DNA of 64,000 nucleotides from Pseudomonas sp. H9. GTDB taxonomy: Bacteria; Pseudomonadota; Gammaproteobacteria; Pseudomonadales; Pseudomonadaceae. Shown here one piece after another: positions 45,643-54,660 of the stretch (position 1 is its first letter; the number at the start of each line of letters is the position of its first letter). Made by a program: the position numbers and the translations under genes. The notes under the pieces are model-generated. The model was not told the origin of the DNA and searched no databases. It saw only the letters and a program-made list of their open reading frames with translations. The stretch covers positions 1-64,000 of the forward strand of contig NZ_SMOK01000026.1 of the NCBI RefSeq assembly GCF_004353925.1, given 5' to 3'.

Positions 45643-46002
45643 TCAAGAAACCAATCCACATGCTTTTTCTGCCAAGCCCAAGCCATGTGGGATCAGGGCT
45701 GCAGCAGTGTTAGAAGCGCCCGTCTCTTTCCAGAGAAAGAGACGGGCACAGGTTTGCGCAAGATTCGGCCAAGCGGATAGGTTGCTGCAGGGCAGCGAGA
45801 TACGGTGTTGCTGGCGCACGAGGGCCACATGTGTAAGAGCATCCATCACCGGGGAGGTGACCGGGCGAGCTGCCGAATGCGAATCGCCCTTGGGGAGAAC
45901 CACCGCGAGAGCGGCGTGACCTTGAAGGCTCGGGTCACCTGGGGTGCTGTCAACGACAGCCTTTGCACTGTCTTTTCTACGCCCGCAATCCGAGAGGGTC
46001 AA
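45643..46002 (-). CDS. Possible phage-remnant ORF (Ash/Icd-like)
   Basis: A 119-aa ORF with Pseudomonas-like codons; its end (ASNTAAALIPHGLGLAEKAC) resembles short integrase-associated phage proteins of the Ash/Icd type. It follows the integrase on the same strand at 190 bases. A 13-bp hairpin (45718-45747) lies inside it. Weak evidence; it may be a non-coding remnant. Confidence 0.3.
   Translation of the reverse strand: MTLSDCGRRKDSAKAVVDSTPGDPSLQGHAALAVVLPKGDSHSAARPVTSPVMDALTHVALVRQQHRISLPCSNLSAWPNLAQTCARLFLWKETGASNTAAALIPHGLGLAEKACGLVS
45718..45747. repeat. Perfect 13-bp hairpin
   Basis: GCCCGTCTCTTTC and GAAAGAGACGGGC enclose the loop CAGA. No T-run follows on either strand. Confidence 0.85.
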
Positions 46003-46103
46003 GCGACTCGCCGGCTGGATTTTGTAGTTGAAAATGACGTTGGCCGTGTACGGAATCCCGTGGTTTCCAGTGGCCGATTTGGTGTTTTTGATTTTTCAGA
46101 TGA

Positions 46104-46148
46104 GGTCCATCCAAACAGGGCGGCTTTGCAGCCCTGTTTGGATGGACC
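46104..46148. repeat. Perfect 18-bp hairpin downstream of the integrase
   Basis: GGTCCATCCAAACAGGGC (46104-46121) and its exact complement (46131-46148) enclose a 9-base loop. It lies 40 bases after the integrase stop on the minus-strand side. A terminator is possible, but the T-rich stretch begins about 6 bases beyond the stem. Confidence 0.85.
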
Positions 46149-46188
46149 CGTATGGAAAGCGGATCACCGAAATTTCAAAGCCGTGCGC

Positions 46189-47511
46189 TCACTCGACAGC
46201 GCCACGCTTTGCTCTCAGGCTGGAAACGTTTGCCCCGGTCTGATTCGCGAACTCATGCGGCGAGATATGCTCCTGCCGGTTCGCTTTGAGGTAACGGCTC
46301 CACCAACTCATGATCATTCGCCGTTCCTCCAGGAACTCGGCCTTGTGGATATAAGCCGCCCGAACGTTGTTGCACTCCCGGTGGCTCATCTGCCGCTCGA
46401 TAGCGGTCTCTGACCACAGCCCGGATTCGACCAAGGCACTGCACGCCATGGACCGAAAGCCATGCCCGCAGATTTCGGTCTTGGTGTCGTAGCCCATGTT
46501 CCGCAAAGCGCTATTGACCGTGTTCTCGGACATAGGCTTCCACGAGCGAGCGTCACTGGTGAACACCAGATCGAAGTACCCCGTGATCGCATGAATCTGT
46601 TCGAGCAACGCCACCGCTTGCGGTGACAGAGGGACCAAATGGATGTCGCCCGCCATCTTAGTCCCTCGGGTCGAATACGGAACGCCGTCCAAGGCAGGTC
46701 GCGTATCCGGTATCTCCCATATACCGCGCTTCAGGTCGAACTCATTCCAACGTGCGAAGCGCAATTCGCTGGAGCGTACGAACACATGCAGCGAAAGCAT
46801 GACTGTCAGCCGAGTGAGCGTGCGTCCCTTGTAGTTCTCGATGCGGTCCATCAACTCAGGCAGACGAGACAGCGGGAGTGCAGGTCGGTGCGTAACCCGT
46901 GGCGCGCTGATGAAGCCCTCAAGGTCATATGCCGGGTTCACCGTGATCAGCCGCAGCCGCTTTGCCTCACGCATGATGCTCTGCAGGTAGTTTTGTACCC
47001 TCAAAGCCACATCAATCGTGCCGCGCTTCTTGATTGCCTCAAGCGGCTGCATGAGGTCGAAGGTATCCAGATCCACGATGGCCCGTGCACCTAGCAGCGG
47101 GAATACGTGAGTCTTCAAACGACTCAGTACTGTCCGGGAATGGCCAGGCGCCCACTTCACGGACATTTCCTTATGCCAGTCCAAGGCAACGCGTTCGAAT
47201 GTGTGGCCTCTGACAACCGCCTCGGCCTTGGCCTGCTGCTTGGACACAATCGGATCAGTGCCTTCAGCCAGCATCCGCTTAGTCTCCAGACGCTTCTGCC
47301 GAGCATCTGCGAGACCGATGACGGGATAGTTGCCAAACGAGGTCAGCCCCTCTCGCCCATCCGGTTTCACATACCGGAAGCGCCAGCCTTTGCGGCCATT
47401 GGGGTAAACGAGGAGGTAAAGACCGTCACCGTCGAAAAGCTTGTAGGGACGATCAGTAGGTTTGGCCGAGCGGCATGCTGTGTCGGTCAGGGGAGCAGTA
47501 GTACGAGCCAT
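46189..47511 (-). CDS. int: Tyrosine recombinase integrase of the island
   Basis: The 440-aa protein has an N-terminal DUF4102 arm-binding domain (LTDTACRSAKPTDRPYKLFDGDGLYLLV in part), a core-binding domain and a catalytic domain with Arg in RSSELRFARW, HGFRSMACSALV (HxxR) and the nucleophile Tyr in RAAYIHKAEF. This P4-type integrase targets tRNA genes; here it lies 161 bases from tRNA-Thr and points away from it, as expected for an element inserted at the tRNA 3' end. ATG 47511 matches the usual MARTTAPLTD start. Confidence 0.92.
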   Translation of the reverse strand: MARTTAPLTDTACRSAKPTDRPYKLFDGDGLYLLVYPNGRKGWRFRYVKPDGREGLTSFGNYPVIGLADARQKRLETKRMLAEGTDPIVSKQQAKAEAVVRGHTFERVALDWHKEMSVKWAPGHSRTVLSRLKTHVFPLLGARAIVDLDTFDLMQPLEAIKKRGTIDVALRVQNYLQSIMREAKRLRLITVNPAYDLEGFISAPRVTHRPALPLSRLPELMDRIENYKGRTLTRLTVMLSLHVFVRSSELRFARWNEFDLKRGIWEIPDTRPALDGVPYSTRGTKMAGDIHLVPLSPQAVALLEQIHAITGYFDLVFTSDARSWKPMSENTVNSALRNMGYDTKTEICGHGFRSMACSALVESGLWSETAIERQMSHRECNNVRAAYIHKAEFLEERRMIMSWWSRYLKANRQEHISPHEFANQTGANVSSLRAKRGAVE

Positions 47512-47602
47512 AAGGGTAAACCCCTTTATCGAATCGACTTTATCCCAAACGTTACCCCTAAGTCGGCTGGCAGCTGTCGGAATCCGACGGAACGCCATAA
47601 CG

Positions 47603-47628
47603 AAAAAACCCGCCAGAAGGCGGGTTTT
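47603..47628. terminator. Bidirectional terminator by tRNA-Thr
   Basis: AAAAAACCCGCC AGAA GGCGGGTTTT gives T-runs on both strands. It lies 45 bases past the tRNA 3' end. Confidence 0.85.
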
Positions 47629-47672
47629 ACGGGGGTTCCAGAGATTTTAGTAGCCTTCGCTGGAACCTGAAC

Positions 47673-47748
47673 TGGTGCCGGAGACAGGAATCGAACCTGC
47701 GACCTTCGCGTTACGAGTGCGCTGCTCTACCGACTGAGCTACACCGGC
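47673..47748 (-). tRNA. tRNA-Thr (CGT)
   Basis: A 76-nt cloverleaf with encoded CCA. The acceptor GCCGGTG pairs near the 3' end, the anticodon loop is CTCGTAA (anticodon CGT) and the T loop is TTCGATT. Its 3' end faces the integrase and is the probable attachment site. Confidence 0.95.
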
Positions 47749-47811
47749 GTGGCACCAACGCTACCACTGCCGGGTCGCTTACGCAAATCACTGTTTATTA
47801 ACAGCTATTGC

Positions 47812-48243
47812 TCACTGCGCAGCCGCACTTTCTGCGGGCTTGCAGGCTGCTGGCAGCAGGTCTGCGTCGAGGCTGCTGGTGCAGGCCCAACCACCGCCGG
47901 CGTAGCGGGTCAGGGTCAGGGTTTTGCCGTTGGCGATGGCCGGAACGTCGGCCAGGGTGCAGACGATGCTACCCACGCCCGTGGCCGCCGTGCCGGTAGC
48001 GGTGATGGTGCAGTTGCTGGTGCTGGCCTGGCCGCCCAGGGTGGTGACGTCGGTGACGTCTTTGCCTGTGTTCATGCGCAGGTCGAACGGCGCTTTGAGG
48101 GCGGAAATTTCGACCAGGGCGGAGGTCGCTTTGGTGCTGATCTGGTGGTTGGTGTAGATGGGTAAGGCGATGGTCGCCAGGATGCCGATGATCGCCACCA
48201 CGATCATCAGTTCGATCAAGGTAATGCCACGTTGCCCTTTCAT
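47812..48243 (-). CDS. pilA: Type IV major pilin PilA
   Basis: The 143-aa prepilin has a short leader MKGQRG, cleaved before ITLIELMIVVAIIGILA, with Glu at position +5 and a C-terminal disulfide loop (Cys in GWACTSSLDADLLPAAC). Residue +1 is Ile rather than the usual Phe, which PilD can usually still process. It polymerises into the pilus fibre. It diverges from pilC-pilD. Upstream I see no convincing -24/-12 sigma-54 promoter. Confidence 0.92.
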   Translation of the reverse strand: MKGQRGITLIELMIVVAIIGILATIALPIYTNHQISTKATSALVEISALKAPFDLRMNTGKDVTDVTTLGGQASTSNCTITATGTAATGVGSIVCTLADVPAIANGKTLTLTRYAGGGWACTSSLDADLLPAACKPAESAAAQ

Positions 48244-48463
48244 GGACGGTCTCCCTCACAAATTCGGTTCTGGTCAGCCGCTCTCTCGGGCAGGCTGCCA
48301 ACAAGCGCGCCAGTAGGCCCGAATAGACACTTTTTGTCACCCTGCGCCTGTGATTTGGCCCTACCGGCTCGACTACTCTAGTGAGCGGCGGGCACTCCTG
48401 CTCGCCGTACTGAGCCCGAAGCTGTTTCGGGGTTTGTGTGGGCCACGCAACAAGGATGTCGCG

Positions 48464-49672
48464 ATGACCGAGAAAACCTATAGCTACGCCTGGCAAGGCA
48501 CTACGGCACAAGGAACGCTGGTGAGTGGCGAAAGCCGCGGGCGCAGCCCTGCCCTGCTGCGCGCCGATTTGCGTAAGCGCGGGATTCGCCCTGGCCATAT
48601 CGAGCGGGTTCGCCCGCCGCTGTGGCGCAGGCGCGGCAAGGTGGGGACGCGTGAGTTAAGCCAGTTCAGCCGTCAGCTTGCCAGTTTGATCTGTTCCGGG
48701 GTCACGCTGTTACAAGCATTTGAGGTGATTGCGCAAAGCAGCAGTAATCCGGCGCTGATCACGTTGCTGGGCGCATTGAAAGCGGACATCAGTGCCGGGA
48801 GCAGTTTGGCAGATGCGCTGCGCAAGCACCCTGCGTATTTCGATGCGCTGTATTGCAACTTGATCGCCGCCGGTGAGCAGTCGGGCAGCCTGAACACGGT
48901 GCTTGAGCAGGTCGCCAATTTGCAGGAGCAACGTCAGGCGCTGCGCGCGCGGTTGAAGAAGGCGATGAGTTATCCACTGATCGTACTGCTGACCGGCTTG
49001 GGCGTTTCCGGGTTGTTGTTGCTTGAGGTGGTGCCGCAGTTTCAGGCGATGTTCAACGGTTTTGGTGCTGAGCTGCCGGCCTTTACGCGACGGGTGATTG
49101 GCCTGTCCGATTGGTTGGCGCAGTACGTAGGCTGGTTGCTGGTGTGTGCAGTGGGTAGTGCCTGGGGCTTGCGCCACGCTTACCAGCGCCAGCCGGTGTT
49201 TCGTCTGTGGTGTTTGCGCCAGGTGTTGAAGCTGCCGGTGGTCGGTGCTTTGTTAAGCCATACAGCCCTCGCCCGTTTCGCCCGCACGTTGGCCACTTCG
49301 TTCGCAGCAGGGGTGCCGCTGGTGGAGGCCTTGGGGCCGGTGGCTGGGGCGTGTGGTAATCCGCTGTATGAACAAGCGGTGCTGCGCCTGCGCAAAGACC
49401 TGGCCAGCGGCCAGGCGTTGAGCCAGGCGATGGGTAGCAGTGGTTTGTTTCCGCCGCTGTTGCAACAGATGTGTGCCATTGGCGAGACAGGCGGTACGCT
49501 GGACGATATGCTCGCCAGAGTCGCCAGCCATTATGAAAGCGCCATCGAAGGCTTGCTCGATAACCTGGCCAGTTTGCTCGAACCTCTGATTGTGTTGATT
49601 CTCGGGCTGCTGGTGGGCAGCCTGGTGATCGCCATGTACCTGCCAATCTTTCAGTTGGGTAGTGTGATCTGA
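48464..49672 (+). CDS. pilC: Type IV pilus inner-membrane platform protein PilC
   Basis: The 402-aa GspF-family protein has two repeats of the T2SSF domain (about 70-190 and 270-395) and three membrane segments, including LIVLLTGLGVSGLLLLEVV and the C-terminal PLIVLILGLLVGSLVIAM. CAAGGA precedes ATG 48464. Usually pilB lies before pilC; here it is absent, as in P. putida. It is followed two bases later by pilD. Confidence 0.93.
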   Translation: MTEKTYSYAWQGTTAQGTLVSGESRGRSPALLRADLRKRGIRPGHIERVRPPLWRRRGKVGTRELSQFSRQLASLICSGVTLLQAFEVIAQSSSNPALITLLGALKADISAGSSLADALRKHPAYFDALYCNLIAAGEQSGSLNTVLEQVANLQEQRQALRARLKKAMSYPLIVLLTGLGVSGLLLLEVVPQFQAMFNGFGAELPAFTRRVIGLSDWLAQYVGWLLVCAVGSAWGLRHAYQRQPVFRLWCLRQVLKLPVVGALLSHTALARFARTLATSFAAGVPLVEALGPVAGACGNPLYEQAVLRLRKDLASGQALSQAMGSSGLFPPLLQQMCAIGETGGTLDDMLARVASHYESAIEGLLDNLASLLEPLIVLILGLLVGSLVIAMYLPIFQLGSVI

Positions 49673-49674
49673 AC

Positions 49675-50544
49675 ATGGACTTGATGGATACGCTGGCCAG
49701 CCAGCCACTGTTGTACCTGAGCGTTGCCCTGCTGCTGGGGTTGATCGTCGGTAGTTTTCTCAACGTGCTGGTGCACCGTTTGCCGGTGATGCTGCAACGT
49801 CAGTGGCAGGCCGAGGCACGGGAGGTGCTGGACCTGCCCGAAGCAGCTGCCGCCGAGCGCTACGACTTGTTCCTGCCCGCCTCGCACTGCCCGCACTGTG
49901 GCCACCGTATTCGCGCCTGGGAAAATATTCCGTTACTCAGTTATGTGTTGCTGCGTGGCCGTTGCAGCAGTTGCCACAGTGCAATCAGTGCGCGCTACCC
50001 ACTGGTGGAGCTGGGCTGCGCGGCACTGACGGTGTTTATCGCTTGGCTGTTGGGCGCCAGCTACACGGCATTGGCGCTAATGCTGCTGAGTTGGGGCTTG
50101 TTGGCCATGAGCCTGATCGACCTTGAGCACCGCTTGTTACCGGATGCCTTGGTGCTCCCGCTGTTGTGGCTGGGGCTAATCGTCAATGCCTTTGAGCTGT
50201 TCGTGCCGTTGGAAGATGCGTTGTGGGGAGCGGTCGCCGGGTATTTGAGCCTGTGGTCGGTGTTCTGGCTGTTCAAACTCATCACCGGCAAGGAAGGCAT
50301 GGGTTATGGCGACTTCAAGTTGCTGGCCCTGATCGGTGCCTGGGGTGGCTGGCAGATTCTGCCACTGACCTTGCTGGTGTCGTCGCTGCTGGGCGCGGTG
50401 ATCGGCTTGATTATGTTGAAGGCTAAAGGGCTGAAAGCCAGCACGCCGATCCCCTTTGGTCCTTATCTGGCCATCGCGGGCTGGATCGCGCTGCTCTGGG
50501 GTGGTCAAATAACCACTTCTTATCTGAAATTCTCTGGAATGTGA
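49675..50544 (+). CDS. pilD: Prepilin peptidase/methyltransferase PilD
   Basis: The 289-aa membrane aspartyl protease has a cytoplasmic zinc site (CPHC and CSSC, about 74-77 and 100-103) and the catalytic Asp residues in SLIDLEHRLLPD and the GYGDFK (GxGD) motif. It cleaves and N-methylates pilins and type II secretion pseudopilins. It is part of the pilC-pilD-coaE-yacG run with minimal spacing. Confidence 0.95.
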   Translation: MDLMDTLASQPLLYLSVALLLGLIVGSFLNVLVHRLPVMLQRQWQAEAREVLDLPEAAAAERYDLFLPASHCPHCGHRIRAWENIPLLSYVLLRGRCSSCHSAISARYPLVELGCAALTVFIAWLLGASYTALALMLLSWGLLAMSLIDLEHRLLPDALVLPLLWLGLIVNAFELFVPLEDALWGAVAGYLSLWSVFWLFKLITGKEGMGYGDFKLLALIGAWGGWQILPLTLLVSSLLGAVIGLIMLKAKGLKASTPIPFGPYLAIAGWIALLWGGQITTSYLKFSGM

Positions 50545-51167
50545 TGACCACCGCTGCGTTCACTCCCTGGATTCTCGGCCTCACTGGCGGCATCGGCAGC
50601 GGCAAAAGCGCTGCCGCTCAGCGTTTTGTCGAACTGGGTGTACATCTGGTCGATGCCGATCAGGCTGCACGTTGGGTGGTAGAACCCGGGCGCCCGGCGC
50701 TGGCAAGTATCGTCGAGCACTTCGGCCCCGGCGTGCTACAGGAAGACGGGCAACTGGACCGCGCCGCGCTGCGCCAACTGATCTTCAGCAACCCGGAGCA
50801 ACGGCGTTGGCTGGAAGCGCTGCTGCATCCGTTGATCGGTCAGGAGATTTTCAGCTACCTGGCGAAAGCGGAATCGCCCTATGCGGTGTTCGTATCGCCG
50901 CTGATGGTCGAATCGGGCCAATACCAGCGCACGCAGCGCCTGTTGGTGATTGATGCGCCGCAGGCGTTGCAAGTACAGCGCACCCTGCTGCGCGACCAGA
51001 CCAGCCCCGAGCAGGTCGAGGCGATTCTCAAGGCCCAGGCCAGCCGCGAAGAGCGTCTGCGCCACGCCCACGATGTACTGGTTAACGACCGCGACCTGGC
51101 CTGGCTGCATTCGGAGGTTGACCGCCTGCACCACTTTTACCTGACTTTGCGAGGAGGCCAAGCATGA
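50544..51167 (+). CDS. coaE: Dephospho-CoA kinase CoaE
   Basis: The 207-aa P-loop kinase has GLTGGIGSGKSAAAQRF near the start, then VDADQAARWVVEPG (substrate site) and the lid RTLLRDQTSPEQ. It catalyses the last step of coenzyme A synthesis. ATG 50544 overlaps the pilD stop by one base; a GTG one codon earlier is also possible. Confidence 0.95.
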   Translation: MTTAAFTPWILGLTGGIGSGKSAAAQRFVELGVHLVDADQAARWVVEPGRPALASIVEHFGPGVLQEDGQLDRAALRQLIFSNPEQRRWLEALLHPLIGQEIFSYLAKAESPYAVFVSPLMVESGQYQRTQRLLVIDAPQALQVQRTLLRDQTSPEQVEAILKAQASREERLRHAHDVLVNDRDLAWLHSEVDRLHHFYLTLRGGQA

Positions 51168-51370
51168 GCCAACCCCTGACCGTTGAATGCCCGACCTGTG
51201 GCGCCCCTGTTGAATGGAGCGCTGCCAGCCCGTTCCGGCCGTTCTGTTCCGATCGCTGCAAGTTGATCGACTTGGGGGCTTGGGCGGCTGAAGAGCATAA
51301 AATCCCGGTGGCCCCAGACGCTGAAGACGATCTGTTTTCCGGCGAGCTCGATCCCCGCGCCCACCATTAA
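51164..51370 (+). CDS. yacG: YacG, zinc-binding DNA gyrase inhibitor
   Basis: The 68-aa protein has the four-cysteine zinc site CPTCG and FCSDRCKLIDLG typical of YacG, which binds GyrB and inhibits gyrase in E. coli. It overlaps coaE by four bases (ATGA), the conserved coaE-yacG pairing. AGGAGG precedes the ATG. Confidence 0.95.
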   Translation: MSQPLTVECPTCGAPVEWSAASPFRPFCSDRCKLIDLGAWAAEEHKIPVAPDAEDDLFSGELDPRAHH

Positions 51371-51373
51371 GCC

Positions 51374-52063
51374 TCAACGCCCGGAGTCGTCGTCCTTCCA
51401 GGGTGCCTGCAAGTAGCGGGTGCGGTTGAAGGTTTCCAGCCACTCCGGGCAAAACACCACCAGTGCGCTGACCACCATGCCGTTGATAAAGGCTTCTGGG
51501 AAAATGATCAGCCACAGGTAGCCGATAAAGTCTTCGATCCATTCCGGCATCACGAAGCGCCCGTCGAACCACAGCAGCCCGAGTGCGAACAGCAGGCACA
51601 ACAGTGCCGCCAACGCTGCGGCAAAAAAGCCTGAACAGAAGATATAAACGAACAGGTTTCGTGGCTGCGCACGCTCCACGAGGATCGCGCACACCTCGGT
51701 GACCAGCACCGGCAGGCCGATAAACAAGAGGCCGTTGACGCCCATGGCCGCGAGGTCCTGGCGCCCCAGCAGGATCAGCCCGATCTGCGCCAGCAGCCCG
51801 CCAACAATCGCCATCGGCCAGTCGAGCAGCAAGGTGACGGCAGTCATGCCGATGAAGTGGTACGACACGCCGTTGTCGAAGTCGCGACGCACCAGCCATA
51901 ACGCGAACAGTGCGAACACCGTGCCGAACAGCAAGTGCTGGCGGCGGCTGTCGGTGAACAGTTCAACCCAACGTGTACGCGCCACTGCCCACACCAGCAC
52001 AACGGCATAGCCGACCCAACCCAGCGTCAGGCTCTGGTCAGACAGCACTTGAGCATCAATCAC
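51374..52063 (-). CDS. Energy-coupling-factor-type (CbiM-like) membrane protein
   Basis: The 229-aa membrane protein has about six to seven segments and the conserved SYHFIGMTAVTLLLDWPMA region, as in the putative ECF transporter permeases found beside yacG in Pseudomonas. Metal transport has been suggested; no ATPase partner is adjacent. GAAGGG eight bases before GTG 52063 sets the start. It converges on yacG with three bases between stops. Confidence 0.75.
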   Translation of the reverse strand: MIDAQVLSDQSLTLGWVGYAVVLVWAVARTRWVELFTDSRRQHLLFGTVFALFALWLVRRDFDNGVSYHFIGMTAVTLLLDWPMAIVGGLLAQIGLILLGRQDLAAMGVNGLLFIGLPVLVTEVCAILVERAQPRNLFVYIFCSGFFAAALAALLCLLFALGLLWFDGRFVMPEWIEDFIGYLWLIIFPEAFINGMVVSALVVFCPEWLETFNRTRYLQAPWKDDDSGR

Positions 52064-52223
52064 GGTCGCGCAGCCCTTCTGATAAGACGTTGTCGGCAGT
52101 CTACACCTCAAGCTGCGCGTTCACGGCGTTGGCCTTCGACTATGCTCACACTATCGACCCTGGCGCAGGCCACTGGATAAGCAGTCGTGGGCAGTCCTGA
52201 CGCTCCTTTGCAAGGAGTTGGTC

Positions 52224-54638
52224 ATGCCCAAGCATCTTGTGCTGTTTTCAGACGGTACCGGCAACAGTGCCGGGAAACTGTTCAAGACTAATGTCTGGCG
52301 GCTGTACCAGGCCGTCGACCTCAGCGACCCCGCCAACCCGCAACAACCCCGGCAATTTGCCTTTTACGATGACGGCGTCGGCACCTCAGCGTTCAAGCCG
52401 CTGGCGCTGGCTGGCGGGGGTTTTGGGGTCGGGCTGGCGCGTAATGTGATCGACCTTTACCTGTTCCTGTGCCGCACCTATACGCCAGGCGACAAGATCT
52501 ATGTGTTCGGCTTCAGCCGAGGTGCTTTTACCGTCAGGGTGCTGATTGGCTTGATCATGACCCAGGGTCTGCTGCGTTACCGCGGTAACGAACGCGACCT
52601 TGAGCGCTTGGCCTGGGAGGCCTATCGCGCGTTTCGGCGCGAGCGTTTTCCTAGTCACTGGGGCATAAAAATGCTCAGAGACCTGCGCGACCGCATTCTC
52701 AGTGTCAGGGATCTGCTCTTTGACAACACGCCCTACCGTCAAGCCGAGCGCATTGGTTTGCCAGGCCACAAAGACGCGATACAGATCCAATTCCTTGGCC
52801 TATGGGACACCGTGGACGCCTACGGCTTGCCGGTCGATCAACTCACACGCGCGATCGACAAGTTCATCTGGCCGCTGACCATGCGTGACTACAACCTTAG
52901 CCCGCGGGTTCGGTGCGCACGTCACGCCTTGGCCCTGGATGACGAGCGCAATGCCTTTCACCCGCGCTTGTGGAACGAAGACCCCGACTTGATTAGCCCC
53001 GAGCAACGCGAGCCGAAGGCCAAAGCCAGCCGCCACATCGACGACGAGCGCATCAGCCAGGTGTGGTTTTGCGGCATGCACGCCAACGTCGGGGGCGGTT
53101 ATGCCGACGACAGTCTGTCTTATGTGCCATTGCAATGGATCATGAGTGAAGCGAACAAACACGGCTTGCGCTTCGAGGCGTCGATCTGGAACGAACTGAT
53201 CGCCCTGTCGGACGAAAACGGCAAGCTCTATGACTCGCGCCATGGCATCGCCAGTTACTATTGCTACAACCCGCGCCGCATTGACCGGCTTAATCGTACT
53301 GATATGGTCAGGGTGCGCAGAACCAAGGTGCATGAAAGTGTGTTGCGGCGCATCAAAGTCGACCCCGACGGCTACGCGCCGATCAGCCTGCCGCCAAACT
53401 TTTCCGTGGTGCGCATCGACGGCAGCATCGTCAATGTCGAGCAGTACCTGACGCAAATGCACACCCGGCAAGGTCATGCTGTCGATACCGCACCCAAGCG
53501 CTGGATGAAGGGTTTCCGTGCGGCCCGGGAAGATGTCTACAACACGGTTTGGCGACGCCGCGTCGCGTATTTTCTGACGCTGTTCGTGTCGTTGGCTCTG
53601 GTTGCTATGCCACTGTATGCGCCGGCACGGGCCAGTTGCCAAGAAACCTTCTGCATGCTGAGCAAGCTCGTACGCCTGTTCGATTATGTTCTGCCTTCAT
53701 TCGCCAGCACCTGGACGGCGTCGTTTGCCACCCAACCAAACGTGTTTTTGCTGCTGCTGTTGGCGCTGTTGGTTTGCATGGCCTGGGGTAAACGCCTCGA
53801 AACCAGGATCAGGGACAAAATGCGCCGCATCTGGTACGGCATCGCACCACTCAAGCCCAGTTCGGTCGCGGCCATGCCTGCGTTGAAAAAGCCTTCGCTG
53901 CGAGACCGCAGCATCCAGCAAATGCGTACCCATTCAGCCTACAAGGCGTTCATGTATTTCCTTGGCTATCAGCTACTGCCTTTTGTGTTTGTACTGGCCA
54001 TTCTCGCCGGTGGCTTGATGTTACTGGGGCAACCGCTATTCGCCTGGGCGGCGGCGTCGGGTGAACTGTGCCAGGCGCAAGGTGGTAGCAGCGATGGCCA
54101 GACCACTTTCTGGTTCGATACCCGCAATCCTTGCGCCTACTCCGGCTTGCAGGTTCAAAGAGGCCGCACTTATCAGGTCAAGATGCAGGTGCCCGAGCAA
54201 TGGCGCTGGAGTGATAAAAACACTCCGGCCAACCCGGGCGGCTATGAATGCCCGCTCAAGTTTCCCACCTCGTGGGTGATTGCGGTCTCAGGCCCTGCAC
54301 TTCGGCACACCGACCAGCCGTGGTTCCAGACTATGGTGCGTATTGGTGCAAATGGCACCGACAGTTATGCACTGCCGATCAGGCCGGCTTCGGGCCTGCC
54401 GCCAAAATACTGCGACAATGGCGGGCCCACCATAACGAAATGGCCCAAGGCCTGGCGCTGCCCGCCTGACGCAGTGCCTGTCGAAGGTGGCCGCGTGTTC
54501 AACAGTACCTTTACGGCACAAGCGGATGGCCCGTTGTTCTTTTACGTCAATGAAGCGGTGAGCTTTCCGTTCTTCACCACCTACCTGTACAGCAATAACC
54601 AGGGCTGCGCACGTATCACGGTGAGCGAATCGCACTGA
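52224..54638 (+). CDS. DUF2235 alpha/beta-hydrolase with membrane segments
   Basis: The 804-aa protein has an N-terminal DUF2235 domain (LVLFSDGTGNSAGK, the serine-hydrolase GFSRGAF, and catalytic His region FCGMHANVGGGY) over about residues 1-370. It then has three membrane segments (about 450, 510 and 590) and a C-terminal domain of about 190 residues. Tle1-type T6SS phospholipases carry the same hydrolase, but no vgrG, hcp or immunity gene is adjacent. AAGGAG six bases before ATG 52224 decides the start. Confidence 0.8.
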   Translation: MPKHLVLFSDGTGNSAGKLFKTNVWRLYQAVDLSDPANPQQPRQFAFYDDGVGTSAFKPLALAGGGFGVGLARNVIDLYLFLCRTYTPGDKIYVFGFSRGAFTVRVLIGLIMTQGLLRYRGNERDLERLAWEAYRAFRRERFPSHWGIKMLRDLRDRILSVRDLLFDNTPYRQAERIGLPGHKDAIQIQFLGLWDTVDAYGLPVDQLTRAIDKFIWPLTMRDYNLSPRVRCARHALALDDERNAFHPRLWNEDPDLISPEQREPKAKASRHIDDERISQVWFCGMHANVGGGYADDSLSYVPLQWIMSEANKHGLRFEASIWNELIALSDENGKLYDSRHGIASYYCYNPRRIDRLNRTDMVRVRRTKVHESVLRRIKVDPDGYAPISLPPNFSVVRIDGSIVNVEQYLTQMHTRQGHAVDTAPKRWMKGFRAAREDVYNTVWRRRVAYFLTLFVSLALVAMPLYAPARASCQETFCMLSKLVRLFDYVLPSFASTWTASFATQPNVFLLLLLALLVCMAWGKRLETRIRDKMRRIWYGIAPLKPSSVAAMPALKKPSLRDRSIQQMRTHSAYKAFMYFLGYQLLPFVFVLAILAGGLMLLGQPLFAWAAASGELCQAQGGSSDGQTTFWFDTRNPCAYSGLQVQRGRTYQVKMQVPEQWRWSDKNTPANPGGYECPLKFPTSWVIAVSGPALRHTDQPWFQTMVRIGANGTDSYALPIRPASGLPPKYCDNGGPTITKWPKAWRCPPDAVPVEGGRVFNSTFTAQADGPLFFYVNEAVSFPFFTTYLYSNNQGCARITVSESH

Positions 54639-54660
54639 ACAGGGCCACGGAGGAGCTGCA

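Noticed and set aside
45805..46413. 202-aa plus-strand ORF
   Set aside because: It runs antisense to the integrase end and through the 18-bp hairpin, with no family match.
48244..48330. TTGGCAG upstream of pilA as a sigma-54 promoter
   Set aside because: The -12 GC is absent at the correct spacing.
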